This document shows positions 49,108-64,000 of a stretch of DNA of 64,000 nucleotides, piece after piece. The stretch's first letter is position 1; every line of letters begins with the position of its first letter. This DNA comes from Paramacrobiotus metropolitanus. Taxonomy: Eukaryota; Tardigrada; Eutardigrada; Parachela; Macrobiotidae. The position numbers were made by a program, and so were the translations under genes. The DNA is taken from contig NW_026570324.1 in assembly GCF_019649055.1 (NCBI RefSeq), positions 496,001 to 560,000 on the forward strand. The letters run 5' to 3'. The notes beneath the pieces were generated by a model that had not been told where the DNA came from, did not search any database, and saw only the letters and a list, made by a program, of their open reading frames with translations.

Positions 49108-50969
49108 GGTTTCCCCTTCCGACCGCGTGTGTGCTGTATGCTGCCAATGTGCTGTGTGTGTTGTCTCGATGGCAGGTTTCGTGATTTCCAGGGCAAATAT
49201 GTGACTTTATCCGTGCAGGAAGATTATTTTTCGCCCAAATGTTTTATCTCCCCATTGAACATTTATTATGCCCAACACAGAATGCCAGTGGCTCGTGCTC
49301 ACCGTTGGGCTGTTTCTCCGTTATTTAACCGTGTAAATTATGCTGTGTCAACAGGGAATTGATGGTGTCTCATAGTGTTTACGACCAGCGCAGACGCTGT
49401 ATTGCTGATTCTTCGTGCTGCGTAGACGCGTGTGTGTTTTTTGGGGTGTATTGGAGATTTTTGGGGGTATTCTCCGAGTTCGCCGTTAATTTCCATGGGG
49501 CCTGCTGTCCATCGTGGCCTGCCAACATGATCTGAGGCGGAGGTGCACTGGTGAGGCAGGGCGTTCTTGATTTGTGCACTATTCGTCATACGGAACCGTA
49601 ATCCACGCCAGAAAGCAGAAACGGCGTTCCGTGTGGTGGCAATTGTCGCTGCTCAATCTCCCTTATACTCATGGATTGATCATTTTCATCCGCAAAGGAA
49701 TTTTATTTTGCTTCGTAAGTGGCAGAAACGTCGGAATTTTAGTACACTTTTTCTGAGAACCGAGTTTTCACAGAGTTTCCAGTTTCCTGGTTTTTTCATC
49801 GTTTTTGTGGTTTCCATTTTTCCGCTGTCGTCATTTTATTTGGTTCTCTAGAATCTTCCACTAGAAACCTCCTCGTACGTGTTCCATACCATAAAAAATT
49901 TCGCAATTTTTCTTTGGGCATAATTTTGTGAATGGGAACGTTTTCTTCGAATTCTGAGTAATTTCTAAAAAACTTTGATTATGATTTTGTTGATTGGTGG
50001 GTAATCAGTTTGCTAATTTCTGATTGGCCACTTCACCCGTAATGATTTCCGTCGTTAATTGCGCGCTACTTGCCATGGCCTGCGCGGCGTCGGAAGCCGT
50101 GGCAGTCGGCGCACAAGTATTTGAGTGCCTGTGAGCGTTTTCGTGCTCTGGTTTCGCATCTTGACAGCTATTGTGGTTGCTAGCCATTGTCATGGGCTTA
50201 GCGTGTGTGCTGCGCCTTTTTGTGGTTGGCCGACGCTTTCCATGGTATCTACTATCGGCTGCGTTGTTTTCTGATGGGGACGCTTTGTTTTGACAGGGTT
50301 TACCACGGGACAACGGGAACCGGAGCGTTGTTGTGATATAAATTAATTCCGTTGGGTTTCCCGTGGGGACACACAAGCCCCGCCGAACACACCGCGGACG
50401 TCGCTTCTTGCCTTTTGATCATTCGTCAGCGCGCGGACTCTTGCTCGCTCACCTTAAGGGTTCGTCATATTCTCCTTGTCTTCTTTTTATCATCTGCGAT
50501 TTTTCTATAGTGATATTGTTGTTTATTTGAATCTGGTTCGTGATTGATCGACTGCTGCTGATCAGTCTGTTTTTGTTGTATTTTTTTGTTGATTTTTTGT
50601 GGAATTTTTTAGACTGATTTTCGTTTGATTTCTCGCTGAATTTAAAACTATTTCCATCATGTTTCATCGTATCTAAGCGCTTTGAATCTCTTGGAAATTA
50701 TTCTTTTTTTGAGATTTTTTCTTTTGAAAAATTTGTTTAAATTTCGTTGATTCGTGTTACTTTAGTTTTTTTCAATTTTCTTCGTGATTTTTGTCTCAAA
50801 TTGAAAGATGACGGTCTTGTTAGTATCTATTGATTGAAGTGTAGAGTGTGCGAACAGATGTTTGAGGATTGTTGGTTTTGTTGCACAGGTGACAGTGCAG
50901 TGAGCGGTCAGCGTGCCGGTGTCAATTATTCCGCGCGGGTGTGTGGTGTGTTATTTGGCGCCAGCTCAG
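49108..50969. other. Probable promoter and leader region of G-alpha-q
   Basis: No conserved coding sequence. A pyrimidine-rich acceptor, TTGTTGCACAG, ends at 50888, so the leader exon containing the start codon probably begins at 50889 and is spliced to an upstream untranslated exon that I could not place. Confidence 0.4.
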
Positions 50970-52921
<1,952 letters not shown>

Positions 52922-55319
52922 AGATGTTGCGCGGGGGGAATTATTGGAAAACGGGAAGAGGATATGTTGACTCACAACCACAGGTCACGTGACACACCCA
53001 CACACACTTTGCTGATATGAATTCGTTTTTTCTACGATTTTTTTGGTCGGGCTCGGGAGTTGTTGACTCTTAGCGCAGCAAAATCAGAGACAAGAGTCGA
53101 AGCAAAAGCAGTTTTTTTCGGAAAAAATCATTTTTTTGTGTATATTTGTTGCTCAGTGTGGCGTTTTAATTTTGTCTCTTATAATCTCTCTCTTCTCCTT
53201 TTTCCGATTTTTTCTCTCTCTTTCTCGAAATCGTAACACATTTTTATCGTAAAACACATGACATAGTCATCGGTGAAAGCAAACGTGGTTGTTCACAATC
53301 TAGTCGTTTTAGCGTTTAATATTTTTACACAATTCATACGACGATTGAATCAGATGGAATATTTTCCAGCGCATTTTTTTCTTCCCTTTTGGAATTGTGT
53401 TTATCCCTCTCTTCATACCCACGCGATGGAGAAGCAGAATTCGGGGGGAATTATTTTTACGGACGGAAATCGGGGGGAAAGTTAATCTCGGTTGTTTTAT
53501 ATTATATTGAATTAATTAATCAAATAATTATTGGGGAATGTCACACGGAAAGAGATCTGTTTTGTTTTTCTGTTTTTTTCTTCTTCTCTGTCAGAGTGCC
53601 GATTATTTTGTGAAGCGATAGATAGTCTTTTGGGTTCTTGTTTTTTTCATCGGTTCGTTTGTTTTTAACCGTTGGTGCATAAAAAATTGGTGACATTGTT
53701 TGGTGTTTTGATTGTAATATGGATCTGATGCTGTGAGCGTAATTCGTTAAAATCAGAGTTTTTGTTCTCTCTGTGAAGCAGTCTCTCTCTCTCTCTTCTG
53801 TCGCGTCGTGTCTCTGGATCATACTGTGTTTCACGCCGGTTTGTGGGAAAAAGCGGTTTCTGGGTAGTCTCTTCCGTTGCGTTTTTTATAAGGACGGATG
53901 CTGTGGTCTGTCTGCTGCTGTATTAGGCGCTGGTGGTGTAGAAATGGCGCTCGCATTGCTACGCATTATTACCAATTAATCTTTGGATATTATTGGACTT
54001 TTGTTTTTTTTTCTCTTTCTCTCCTTTTTCATACCAACCAGTTTTCGGGAATTCTCTGCTAGCATTTACAGTCGTCTGATGTTTCGCGGATTTTATTAAT
54101 AAAGTATTGGTCTGTTACGGCGGAAATTGCGCGTTGCGATAATTCGAGAATTATTAGACATAGCAGCTGCGATAATTCTTACCACAAGGAGTTTGTCCGA
54201 AAATTGTATATAAAAATACACCACAAAATGCTGCACTAATACGCTGCAGGGAGCAACTGGAAAATGTCATATAAAAAATCACGATTAAAATTTCGATTGT
54301 CGTTAGCGAAAATTCCACAAACTCCGGTGTTAGCCTAACAAATAAAAAAAACGCTATAGCAGTTAGCTGATAGTGCGAAAATGCACATGACTGTTAGTAC
54401 CTAAACAAATGATAGGTTCGGCGATAAAATTCACAGAAAACAGCGTAAAAGAATGCATAAAAATATCATATTAAAATGCTTGCGCCTTTCGTGCTAGCTT
54501 TTGGCGCATTTTCGCTAGTTAATATCCATACTGGAAAATTGTTTAAAGAACGATGCAAACAGCAAAAAATAAAGCAAGTAAAAACGACCCCACAGAATAA
54601 CGTACAGGTACTTAATCGTAAGAAATACAGTCTGCAGAAATGTATGTACTGTATTCATTTCCGACTGATTCATTTCCGGTCGTTATGTCACATGTGTAAA
54701 CATAGGTAACCGACGCCTGAACGGCGGACGCTCGTACCGACAGCCGCTCAGTTGTCTTAATTCGCTGCGCAGTTGCAACTTGCAGACTTGCTACCCTGGC
54801 ACTGAATTTTCCAGTTTTTATGTTGTTGTTTTCCAACTTTCGAAATCAAAAGGGTGAACTGCATGCTCACGTTTTCTACAAAGACGACTTATTTATTATC
54901 ATCAATATCCAGACATCATTCGGAAAGTTTGCTCAATAGTGAGCACACGCTGCAGACTGCACAACATCTGTGATCTGGTACGTGCAAACCAGCACCAAAC
55001 AAATTCATGTTCATTCGTGTTTTTGGTACCCAGGGAGAATTGAATGCTCCGCTGCTGATATAGAGCTTTCAGGTAAGTTCAGCATTATTTGGCGATGCGG
55101 TGGAATGAATCAGATTATCGGATTATCCACCAAGGTGCTACGAATTGCAATCACGTGCATGCCGACGGGATTTTCCTTGACTCGCAGATGTTTCGTTGAC
55201 AGTTCCAATCGATAATCTCGTTGCAGCGCTGATCATCCGTCTCCCACTGTGCGCCGTTGCGCTGTCCCCTTGATCGCTTCCCCCCACTGCCCCCCGCCAT
55301 GCCTCCCTTCCCCTAACCC
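52922..55319. other. Gq 3' UTR and PACS promoter/leader
   Basis: Pyrimidine-rich tracts, including CT dinucleotide runs near 53200 and at 53780-53795, follow the Gq stop. A polyA signal AATAAA at 54098-54103 would give a Gq 3' UTR of about 1.2 kb. From about 54.9 kb the sequence belongs to PACS: a probable 5' UTR intron lies at 55073-55226 (TTTCAG|GTAAGT donor, GTTGCAG acceptor). Confidence 0.5.
55299..55316 (+). promoter_or_regulatory. Five-codon upstream ORF in the PACS leader
   Basis: ATG CCT CCC TTC CCC TAA encodes MPPFP and stops 3 bases before the PACS start codon, in the same frame. It lies downstream of the probable leader intron, so it should be in the mature mRNA. Its ATG has a fair context (GCC before it). 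Confidence 0.6.
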
Positions 55320-58300
55320 ATGGCGGACCGCCTAACGAACCCCTCGCCCCTGACCCAGGGGACCGCCACCCGCCACGGACTCTTATCCAGCGTGGCCTCC
55401 AGCGGCACCCTCACCATCAGCCCCTCCTCGCCCTTCGCGCAGGGCAGCGGCCCCTCGCCCCACTTGTACGTCGGAGGGTCTCACACCCGCCCTCACAGCC
55501 ATGGAGCCTTCGGGGGACTGCCGGCGGCCGTCAACTCGGGTTTCTCCCCCACCACGGCCTTCGGGGTGGTCCACAAGCCCATCCCCATGAAGCTCTTCGC
55601 CATCGGGGATCTGGACCGCACGCCGGCCTTCTGCACGCCCAGGTATACATTTACCCGTATTTTTCTTTATCAAATTTCTCTCCGTGTGTGGTGCAGCTGC
55701 CATTTCTTCCACATTTTGCTTTCATTGCAATTTGCAGTACGCTGTAAGTTAGATAGATGCCTTTGTAGAAAGTGGTATTTTTTCACTTTTGCCATTTGTT
55801 TTGCCTCGCTATTTGGGCAGCGATCGTTGATTTTCCTGTTGCGATCGTTCCCAGTCGGTTGCAGCTGGTTTCCTTTTTTTGCCAGCTTTCTTGAAATTTT
55901 TCCGCAAATTTTAAGAATTTGCAATTAAACGGTGTATTTGAATATATGTATTTTTATTAATTTGTTTTCGATGCGTAGTTTCAATGAATTTGGTTTCTGG
56001 AAATGCTAGCAAACAAAGTTGTGCAAGTACCGTATTTCCTGTTTCGATATCGCATATAGTCTTATTGTCGCTCTTTGTGGTGTTCGATGTTTTCCTAGGC
56101 GAGCGTAAACAGGATTTTGTGAAATTTGAGACGGGGGTGGTTATTTTAGTTACATGGGAGCAAAAAGATTACTAAATTCTGCTTACAATTTTTGTAATTC
56201 TGGTAGCATGAAAATTGTGCAGAGATTCAGAGGTCGATCTACATCTTGCCCGCGTACTACGATAATCGTTACGTTTCTCTGTCTGTGTAGAATCTGTAGT
56301 GTGCGTCTGACACGCTTGGTTATCTGCAAATGCCTGGAAGAAGGACTCACCTCGGTGACGATCGCTGTCAAAATGGAGGTGAGAATGTGGTCATATTGGA
56401 GCATACCGGGGAGTTGCTGAAAGTACTGAGAGATTTTTAATCATGGTTTGTTGCAGCGTTCCAAGAGAACGCTGCGCTCGGCGGAGATTGATTTGCCGGA
56501 CAAGACCGGCGGTCTGCTGGACACCGAGCTGGATCTGTCCTTGTCTTTACAGGTACGAAGTCAGATGTTAAATTTACTGTACTCGTACTGTTTTTATTCA
56601 CAGTATCGTCTAATTGGTTTTTTAATAATGTATGCCGATAATGCAGTCTACTGTATATCTGGATTTTGGCGGTTGGTATACTGGACTGATTATGAACATT
56701 AGTATGATTACAATGGAGTACAGTAGTGTGTCGGCACGGCTCCAATCTGCACAAATGGTATAGGAAATCGTAGTGCTGTGGCTGTTAAATTCTTCAACAT
56801 TCGACTTCCAGAAGCTGCTGTTTGCCATGCGATAGCCTGACAGAGTAAAACGCAGTAGTATCATTTTTTGTTATATAAAATTTCTGATTGTTCAAATACC
56901 TCTATGCCGGATTAGTTGCGTTAGAAAGCGATACTGATGGATCGCGGGGCTGCGTGCAGTTTTTTTTTATAATGTACAGTAGTTCCAGATAATTTTCATT
57001 GATTTGTAGATGTTTTAATGTGGCTAACTGTCTGGCTTCGGGTTTTCCGTTTAATAGCTTACATAAAAGCGTAGTAAATGAGCTCCGTTTTTGCAGTATC
57101 CGCATTATCTCAAGCAGCGCGGCAATCTGCTGCTGGTGATGCTGCAGCGGCGGAAAAAGTACAAGAACCGGCGTATTCTCGGCTTCAAAACGCTGGCCAT
57201 CGGCGGTGTGGATATGAACGAAGTATTGATATGAACGGCTTCTGTTATTCCGAACATCCGGTGTCGTGTATCAAGAGTTATTTGTCGTGTAGGTGCTGCA
57301 GCGATCCGTGGACCAGGAACTGAATCTCTACGCCAACGCCAAGAGCAAGGAGAACGTGGTGGCCCGCATCCAGATGGTCTCCCTCGCCACGCAACCCGTC
57401 TCGGCGCCCAACGGGAAGGAACCACTGGCACTGGAAGACGGTGAGGTTATAATGAGTGATACCAGTCAGCGATAGATTTTTCTTGTCATTGTCGAAAAAC
57501 TAGCGCAACGGATACTTTGCCATAAATCGTACTTGTTGTGCTCTGGTGAAGAAATCGTAGTGTAGTGGTTACAGTGCCGTTCAAACTTGTTTCCTATACT
57601 TTTGCATTTTATCCTGTCTTGAATAAATGAGCGAATATCAGTATAACTTTTTTTATTGATTTTAATTTGTGTCTGAGTTTTGACAGCTTTCATCACCCAG
57701 TTTACCTCAGTATGGGATTAGTCATTAACTAAATATAATGATTTTCTCATAGTGAAATTTATACTTTATTCTGCTTAACCCTGTCAGTTCGTTATTTTGG
57801 TACAACGTCAGTTTGCTATGAGTGTCATGTACTATTTCATGTAGCTCAGTCAATTTAAGCCATAAGTATATTTTTATCGCTGACCTATGAATTGCGTAGA
57901 TGTGTTGCTCGTAATGAATACTGCATTTCCTCGAAAATTCAAGAGTATTGTTTGTGGTGAGGTTAGATAACACCTCGGAGGAGGACGAGTACCTGTCGGA
58001 TGTGTCGGACAGTGAAGCGGACGCCGGTGATGATCCGGAGAATGTGCGGCTGCGGGCGCACACCCATCCCCGCCATCATCACGCTCCCGGCGGGGAAGGC
58101 AGTGGCGGCGTCAGCGGCAAGAGCCGCCGGAAGATGGTCATGGGACGGGTACGCGCTGTTTTCCCCGTTACTTTCTTCTTCACAAGATTCCTCTGTTCAG
58201 TGTACTATTTTGATTTTAGCAAGGGAATTTCAAGCAGAAATTCATCTCACTGCTGCGACGCTTCAAGGCATCTGAAACGGTACGAACGGAAATTTAACTG

Positions 58301-61300
58301 GGTTTTGAATTCTGTATTTACTTAGGGTGTGGAGCTTTTTTTAAATGTAAGGGGTACTTTACATATTCTGTACATTTGTTCCTGCAGTAAATGCGTATTT
58401 TTGAATATATATGTTTTTATAACCACATTTTCTGTTTTTGGGAATTATAATTTTTCTTTTTTTTATAAAATAGCTGGAAGTTAGCCTGACAGTTGGCAAA
58501 CTATGCTTTCATATCGTGTACAATGTACACGGTAAATCGTAGCCATTTCCGTGTATCGCGTATATGCTCAATAGACACGCTGAGCGTAGAAGATGGGCTC
58601 ATGGCTTGCTACCATTTCCAGGTGATTTATTGCAATGATGCCGTTGCTTACATTAAGTTGTGAGAAATCTCAATTTTGACATCGTAATACGACTCCTGCT
58701 CTTTTTTTCTCACTTATATTTTTCTCATTACGCACCGGCGTTTTACTGGATGTATTGTTTATATGGGATATTAGTAATAACAGAAAAAGAAAACCCAAGC
58801 AAAATCTCATGGCAATAGAAAGAACATTACCTGCTGTTGCACTAGGCACGATTTCGATGTATTGCTACAGGGTTTCGATCCGGACGTGGATGTGGACATC
58901 GACCCGGAGCAAGCCGAACTAGACGCCAACGAGAAGGCGGTGTTGGAGGATGAGCTGCTGGATGAACTGGATTTCGACAGTGACAGCGCGCCCGAGTTCT
59001 TCGACAACATCAGCGTCCAGTCCACTCCACGCCCGCATCTCAGGTAACCAAACACGTTACATCTCGCTACGAACACTGTACAGTGTGGCGTTTGTTTCTC
59101 CGCAGTCCGTATTTCAAACCGGGTCGCTCGGGGTCCACCCTGATGCTGGCCAGCCAGAAGCCGACGGACAGCGGACTGTCGCCGTTGACCGGCGGCAGCG
59201 GTGGCGCGACTGCGTCCGGATTGACGCCGGATTCCGCGACGTTGAACGTGACACGGGTGCGTCAGGTGTAGCCGTGGAAATTTGCGTGTTGAGTGACTAA
59301 ACGTGGTGGGTATTGCAGTTGGACAAGAACGACGAGGCATCCCGCAACAATTCTGATTCTCATCCGGTATGCTTGTGTTAACGCTGCTCTCGCTAGCGAT
59401 GGCTTAACTCTGCTAAGCAACACATGAAAATTTTCGGAGAAATTAAAAATTGATACGTACCTAAATTTATTTATGCCTAAAAAGATGATACATATGAACT
59501 ATACTTGGAGTTTTTCTTATGCCTAATTTTTTGATTCCTACATTTGTTAGAAAATCGGAAAATTAATGTTTTAAAGAAAATCGATTCTTATAATTTATCG
59601 TTTATCAATTATTAAATTTAAAAACGAAGTTTGACAAATTAATAATTTTTCAAAGGATACGAAAATAAATACGGCAGAAATCTAAATAATTATTCCATTT
59701 TGTTGGTGTGATATTCATTGTCAGTTTTGTTGGTGTTCGGTACATGGTAATTTGATTAGTGATCGTAGTACGGTGGCACGCAACTGGGTCGGCCTGATCT
59801 ACATATTGGTGTCGACTAAACATTTATTTCACGGGACTTTACATTAACTGCCGCAGTAAACAGTAAAGATTTAATTAAACAGTTTTTTGTAATACATAAT
59901 TTATTAGAAAATTTTTGTAAATTGTGAAAGTAATTCTTATGCCTGGTTTTCTCAAATGAATGACGAATTTCGTAATGGATTTTTGAATTTATCTTTCATC
60001 ATCTCAACCGCAGCTGGCAAGAGGTGTGTTTGATAGGACAATCTCACCGATGAAGACGGCACGGCCGTTCACGAGCGCCGCCCCGAGGAATCCGGCGGAA
60101 AGGAGACGGAGAAGAAGCCGAAAGCCAAGGCGTTGGTGCTGCGCGAGAAGTCGTGGTCGATGCGCGACAAGGACAAGAAGCCGGCGTCCGACGCGGCGGC
60201 GTCCCTCCCGCGCGACGTGTACAGCGTGGAGGGTCCCGGGCGCAAGTTCAGCCAGGCCTTCCCGGTGGACCCCCTCCCGCGGGCGGTCCTCATGGAGCAG
60301 CTGCAGCACGTCTTCCCCTCGCCGGACGACGAGCTGCCCACCATGATGGTCTGGGTCAACGGGCAGCACGCGCTGGGCCGGCCGCTCGTCGACAAGTTCT
60401 GTGGCGGATTGGGCGGGGCGCCGGCCGTCGCCGTGGCCAGTATTGGTACGTGCACAACGGCAGTGAGGTTCTTTAGGTTTTTTTCTTTTTTATACCATAC
60501 CTTTATTAATTTTATCTTTTTTATTCCTTTATTTTCTTTTTATTCTTTTAGTTCCTGTGTTCCTTTTTCATGCCTTTTTGATTCTTAAGTAGTACAAAGG
60601 TTTGAATCAACATCTTATCTTTTATTTGGTTTCTTGATTTATTTGATGATTTGACTGATTTATCTTTCAGATTACTTATTTCTTACTAATTTTGTCTTAT
60701 CCATATGCTTGCTTTTTTATTTGTATTTCTTCACATTAATTATGCGAATCATTTTACGTAGTATTACGCGAATGCATATTTTTGTTATGTTGATGGCCTT
60801 TTGCCCAGTAAAGTAATAATTAATTATTTCTTTCGCTCTTCCTTTTTGTTTGTATTTGCGGCAGTCAGCACCGGATAATGTAGTTTAGAGAGCCGTAGTG
60901 TGTTTTGTAGTACGATGGCATCTTATTTCATCAGTATGATTGAAGCGTGTCAAATTTCTACCCAAGAATTTAATATGTTTGGTAATGCTGGATGTACATT
61001 TGAGATTTTTTTGGTTCTGATTTGTTGATTTTCCTTTGTAATTCCAACAAAGCTACTTACATTGATGTCAGTTGCTAGTGCATTTACATTATTACTGTCT
61101 ATGTTTATATTTTATAAAACCTGGTAAATATATTTTTAAATGAAATGGAATTTGAATAAAATAAATAGATGGATTTTATAAAATCCCTTTGATCGTGGCA
61201 GTGTCTGCGATATCTTGCATACCTTGGCTTGTGTAGGTGATCTGAAGGCCTGCTTCGCGCAGTTGGTAGCGCGTTTCCAGCGCCTGCAGTTCTCGCGGGC

Positions 61301-63850
61301 CGCATCCGGCCAGCACCAGCCGGTGATCCGCGTGGTACTGTGCGGCGGGGACGAGTTCGTCAACGCCACGCTGCGTGTCTACGTGGAGACGTTCTCGGAG
61401 CGGCCGACCGACTGGCAGAACGGCATCCGCTTCATCTTTGTCCCGCTCGGCCAGAGCGGACTGGCGCGCTTCATCCTGCAGGCCGACACGCTGGCCGGCA
61501 AGGTCTTTGACGAGGTACGTCGCACCGGCACAACCAGCAGTGAGGCAGTGTAATTTTAATTCCATTTAGTGAATTTATTATTATTGTAATTGTTGTAATA
61601 ATTGTTGTATAGGTCTTGAATGAAAGTTAATTTAGTTGGTGCGTATTTTAATCACGTCGCTGTACTCTCGTGTGTTTATGTTGTTGGGTATCGTACTGCA
61701 GTGTATTTGATCTAGCCGTATCCTCAACGCGTTAAAATGCTACCATGTGTGCAACGCATAATAGATTTAATTATTTCAAACGATGCTAATCTTTAACATT
61801 TTTTATCTGGCGGGACAAACTATCTATAATTATAATTTTTATTTATATAAAAACTGTATGTAGCATGTTGTATATTTTTTTCTGTAAAACCATAGGATAA
61901 CCAGCCGTTGTGATTGCTGCAATCATACCCAAGTGTGATTGATAGATTTCCTGGTTCGCCGCGCTGGAGCACACGGACCCGGACGACGTGGACTGGGAGC
62001 ACATCGTGGGGACGATGAAGCTGTACATCCAGTCGGCGGAGGAGCTGCTCAGTCTCCCGGTGGCGCAGGCCATGATCAACATCATCAAACCCCCGACACA
62101 GCCCGGTCCGGCGCCGCCCACTGACCAGCCGGACTCGCCGCAGCTCTTCATACCCTTCCTGATCGACGTGCGGGTCAGCGGCGGCCCCGATCTGCCGGTG
62201 AAGGATTCTCTGGAGACGGAGGAGCGCGACGCGGCCGGTCTGACGCCGCACGACACCCGCGACTTCTCCCCGCCCAATTCGCCCAATTTGGCGCATGTCC
62301 TGGGACTGGGCGGCGGTGGGGAGCGGGAACGGGAGCGGGAGAAGGCCGGCGAGCTGATGGAGTTGCAGGTATGTGGAGGAGGCCGGTGACTGGTAAACAG
62401 CAGTAGCTTGCGTTCCTGTATTTCTGCAGTGTAGCTTACTAGGGAAATTTGATTAGCTGTACTTTTGGGATTTTCTGATTTTTTTTGGAATTAATTTGGA
62501 TCCCACCAATCTGATTAATCATATCTATTGTACCTATTTTTTCGTATTATTATTTTCGGTACATTTATGGTTTACTGGATATATTTTTCATGAGAGTCCT
62601 GCTCAGTTCACAGCAAGAGCTCACAACGTTGGTTTCACCGTGTTCAGTGACGGTAGCCGTAGAGTAGTGGCACGGAAGCGCCCCAAGTTCCTTCAACGTG
62701 CATCGGTATTTATCATTTACACTTGTCTTTGATGACTCAGCGACCATTGCCTCTAACGAATCATCCAAAATAGCGTTTTACTTCTTTTGGATTTTTTTGC
62801 CGATCAAATTGTGTTGGTTAGTCGGTTGGATTTCCTTATTAATAATAATTATATTATCGCATTTATGTCTCTTGTTCTAGTATTTTGGTTTGTCATTAAC
62901 ATAAGAATGTCATTGCACTGGTGGAGTAATGTGCTGACATATTCAGGTGGATTTCTGGATGCCGGGGAGTCAGTCGAGCGACGAGCGCAGTAAGAAGACG
63001 GAGGTCATCTTATCCGTGACGGAGACGCCGGGCAGCGTGGCCTCGCGCGCCCCCCACAAGGCCCCGCCCAAGGACATCCCCTCGGTGAAGACCTCGCTGA
63101 AGGCGCCCTTCAAGTTCCTGTACGTGGTGCGGCCCATTACGCAGGCGCAGCCGGGCGGCAGCGCCGTTATCGGCACGGGCGGCAATGTTTTCACGCTGCT
63201 GTACGCTGTCAAGGAGAAGAAGATCCCGCTGATGCGCGCCCTGGCCAAGAAGCCCAAGGACTCCGAGACAAGGACGGTCCGCGAGGAGCCCGTCACGCGC
63301 CTCATCTGCCGGATCAGTAAGCCCCAGGGGACCACCATGAAAGGTCAGTGGAACTTTGCATTAAGTGGAAGTTTGGTTAATCAAACTTTTTATATAGAAA
63401 TGATTTTCTAGTCATAATTTAAATCATTTAATTAAGATTGCTGTTATATTTTTAATATTGATTTTTAATTTTGGTTGTATTCTTTATTACGTGCTTAAAA
63501 CGGGTTCACTGTTATTTGACGCTGATGAGTGAAATATTTGCTATCAGTCAGTAATTAATTGTTTCCCAGGGAAACCATGTGAAGTATTCGTTATTATTTT
63601 GAAAACTAATCAGCCGTGAATGCAGATATAGAGACAACTTCCCCCGAGTAATATTATTACAAATGAATTTAATATTATTGAAATGACGTCTGATAAATGA
63701 TGATGTGCAACGACGAAGAAAAGGATTGGTTTTTCCTTTGCAGTGGCCATCGACGGCTGCGACTGGCACCACATCAACTTCTTCCAGCTGTCGACGCCCT
63801 GGCATTCCACGGTCAAGACCTTTCCCCTGCTGATCTCGCAGCCAACATAG
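55320..63850 (+). CDS. PACS: PACS: phosphofurin acidic cluster sorting protein
   Basis: Fifteen coding exons: 55320-55642, 56291-56378, 56457-56552, 57097-57222, 57293-57440, 57967-58148, 58220-58279, 58871-59043, 59106-59256, 59319-59366, 60037-60445, 61237-61514, 61946-62368, 62947-63343, 63744-63850. All phases agree; 1002 aa (human PACS1 963). The cargo-binding region (about 95-250) has [35 protein letters not shown] and [19 protein letters not shown]. An acidic cluster with CK2-type serines ([19 protein letters not shown]) follows, as in the vertebrate autoregulatory segment. The C-terminal half has the conserved [40 protein letters not shown] and closing [20 protein letters not shown] proteins link acidic-cluster cargo to AP-1/AP-3 and COPI for TGN and ER sorting; that role is inferred from orthology. 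The Gly-rich exon 13 linker has an RERERE run. Confidence 0.96.
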
Positions 63851-63884
63851 ACGGAATGCGGATACCCAGTCCGTGCTGTCGCTT

Positions 63885-63956
63885 GTACATTTGCGTGTGC
63901 GTAATTCCCGTTGAATTTCTTACGTTTACTTTCTTATTCTCTCCCATTAATATCAG
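63885..63956 (+). other. Possible 3' UTR intron of PACS followed by a 26-base exon
   Basis: A donor-like GTACAT at 63885 and a pyrimidine-rich acceptor ending TATCAG at 63956 would remove 72 bases. The next 26 bases (63957-63982) end at a consensus donor GTGAGT. This may be a spliced 3' UTR, an alternative PACS exon or the start of another gene; the window ends before this can be settled. Confidence 0.25.
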
Positions 63957-64000
63957 GTATTGAGTGTACATTCAGCACGACGGTGAGTGGTTTGTTTGGG

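Noticed and set aside
57550-57590. tRNA-like TAGTGTAGTGGTTA segment
   Set aside because: Resembles a tRNA A box, but no acceptor stem can be formed and the following GTTCAAAC is too close and imperfect to be a B box. Similar CGTAGTG words nearby suggest at most a decayed SINE.

Overview
The window is nuclear DNA from an invertebrate animal. Genes are split by GT-AG introns, exons are GC-rich in AT-rich surroundings, and the proteins have clear metazoan orthologues. A rotund/LIN-29 zinc-finger gene, a lilliputian/AFF gene and a gustatory-receptor-like gene point to a protostome, probably a panarthropod. I cannot fix the species. Every exon model below was built by joining reading frames across splice sites by eye, checking phase at each junction, and comparing with remembered family sequences.

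Layout. (1) 1240-7448, plus: a complete 10-exon GOPC/PIST orthologue (Golgi PDZ and coiled-coil protein). (2) 8641-9842, plus: a two-exon secreted protein of unknown family. (3) 9.9-20.5 kb: a gene-poor, transposon-rich stretch. It holds a 350-bp hairpin MITE carrying an open frame, a TTAA-flanked MITE, short tandem repeats, a 400-bp inverted repeat and a 1.75-kb foldback-like element with 9-bp target duplications. A small secreted peptide gene (13870-14112, plus) and a gustatory-receptor-like gene (15843-16748, minus) lie among them. (4) 20723-22469, minus: an alpha-1,3-fucosyltransferase (GT10). (5) 26478-33502, minus: a five-exon rotund/squeeze/LIN-29 (ZNF362/384-type) zinc-finger factor with large introns, 6.7 kb of non-coding DNA upstream and a dense cluster of nuclear-receptor half-sites. 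(6) 40242-45629, minus: a lilliputian/AFF scaffold of the super elongation complex. (7) 50970-52921, plus: G-alpha-q, with a single coding intron. (8) 55320-63850, plus: PACS, 15 coding exons and complete.

The genes do not form an operon or a single pathway. GOPC and PACS are both sorting factors of the Golgi/TGN, fucosyltransferase is a Golgi enzyme, and AFF and the zinc-finger protein are nuclear regulators. I see no convincing tRNA, rRNA, CRISPR or prokaryote-type system. The most interesting signals are the foldback element, the half-site cluster around the LIN-29-like gene, the ORF-carrying MITE, and small translational and splicing details in PACS.
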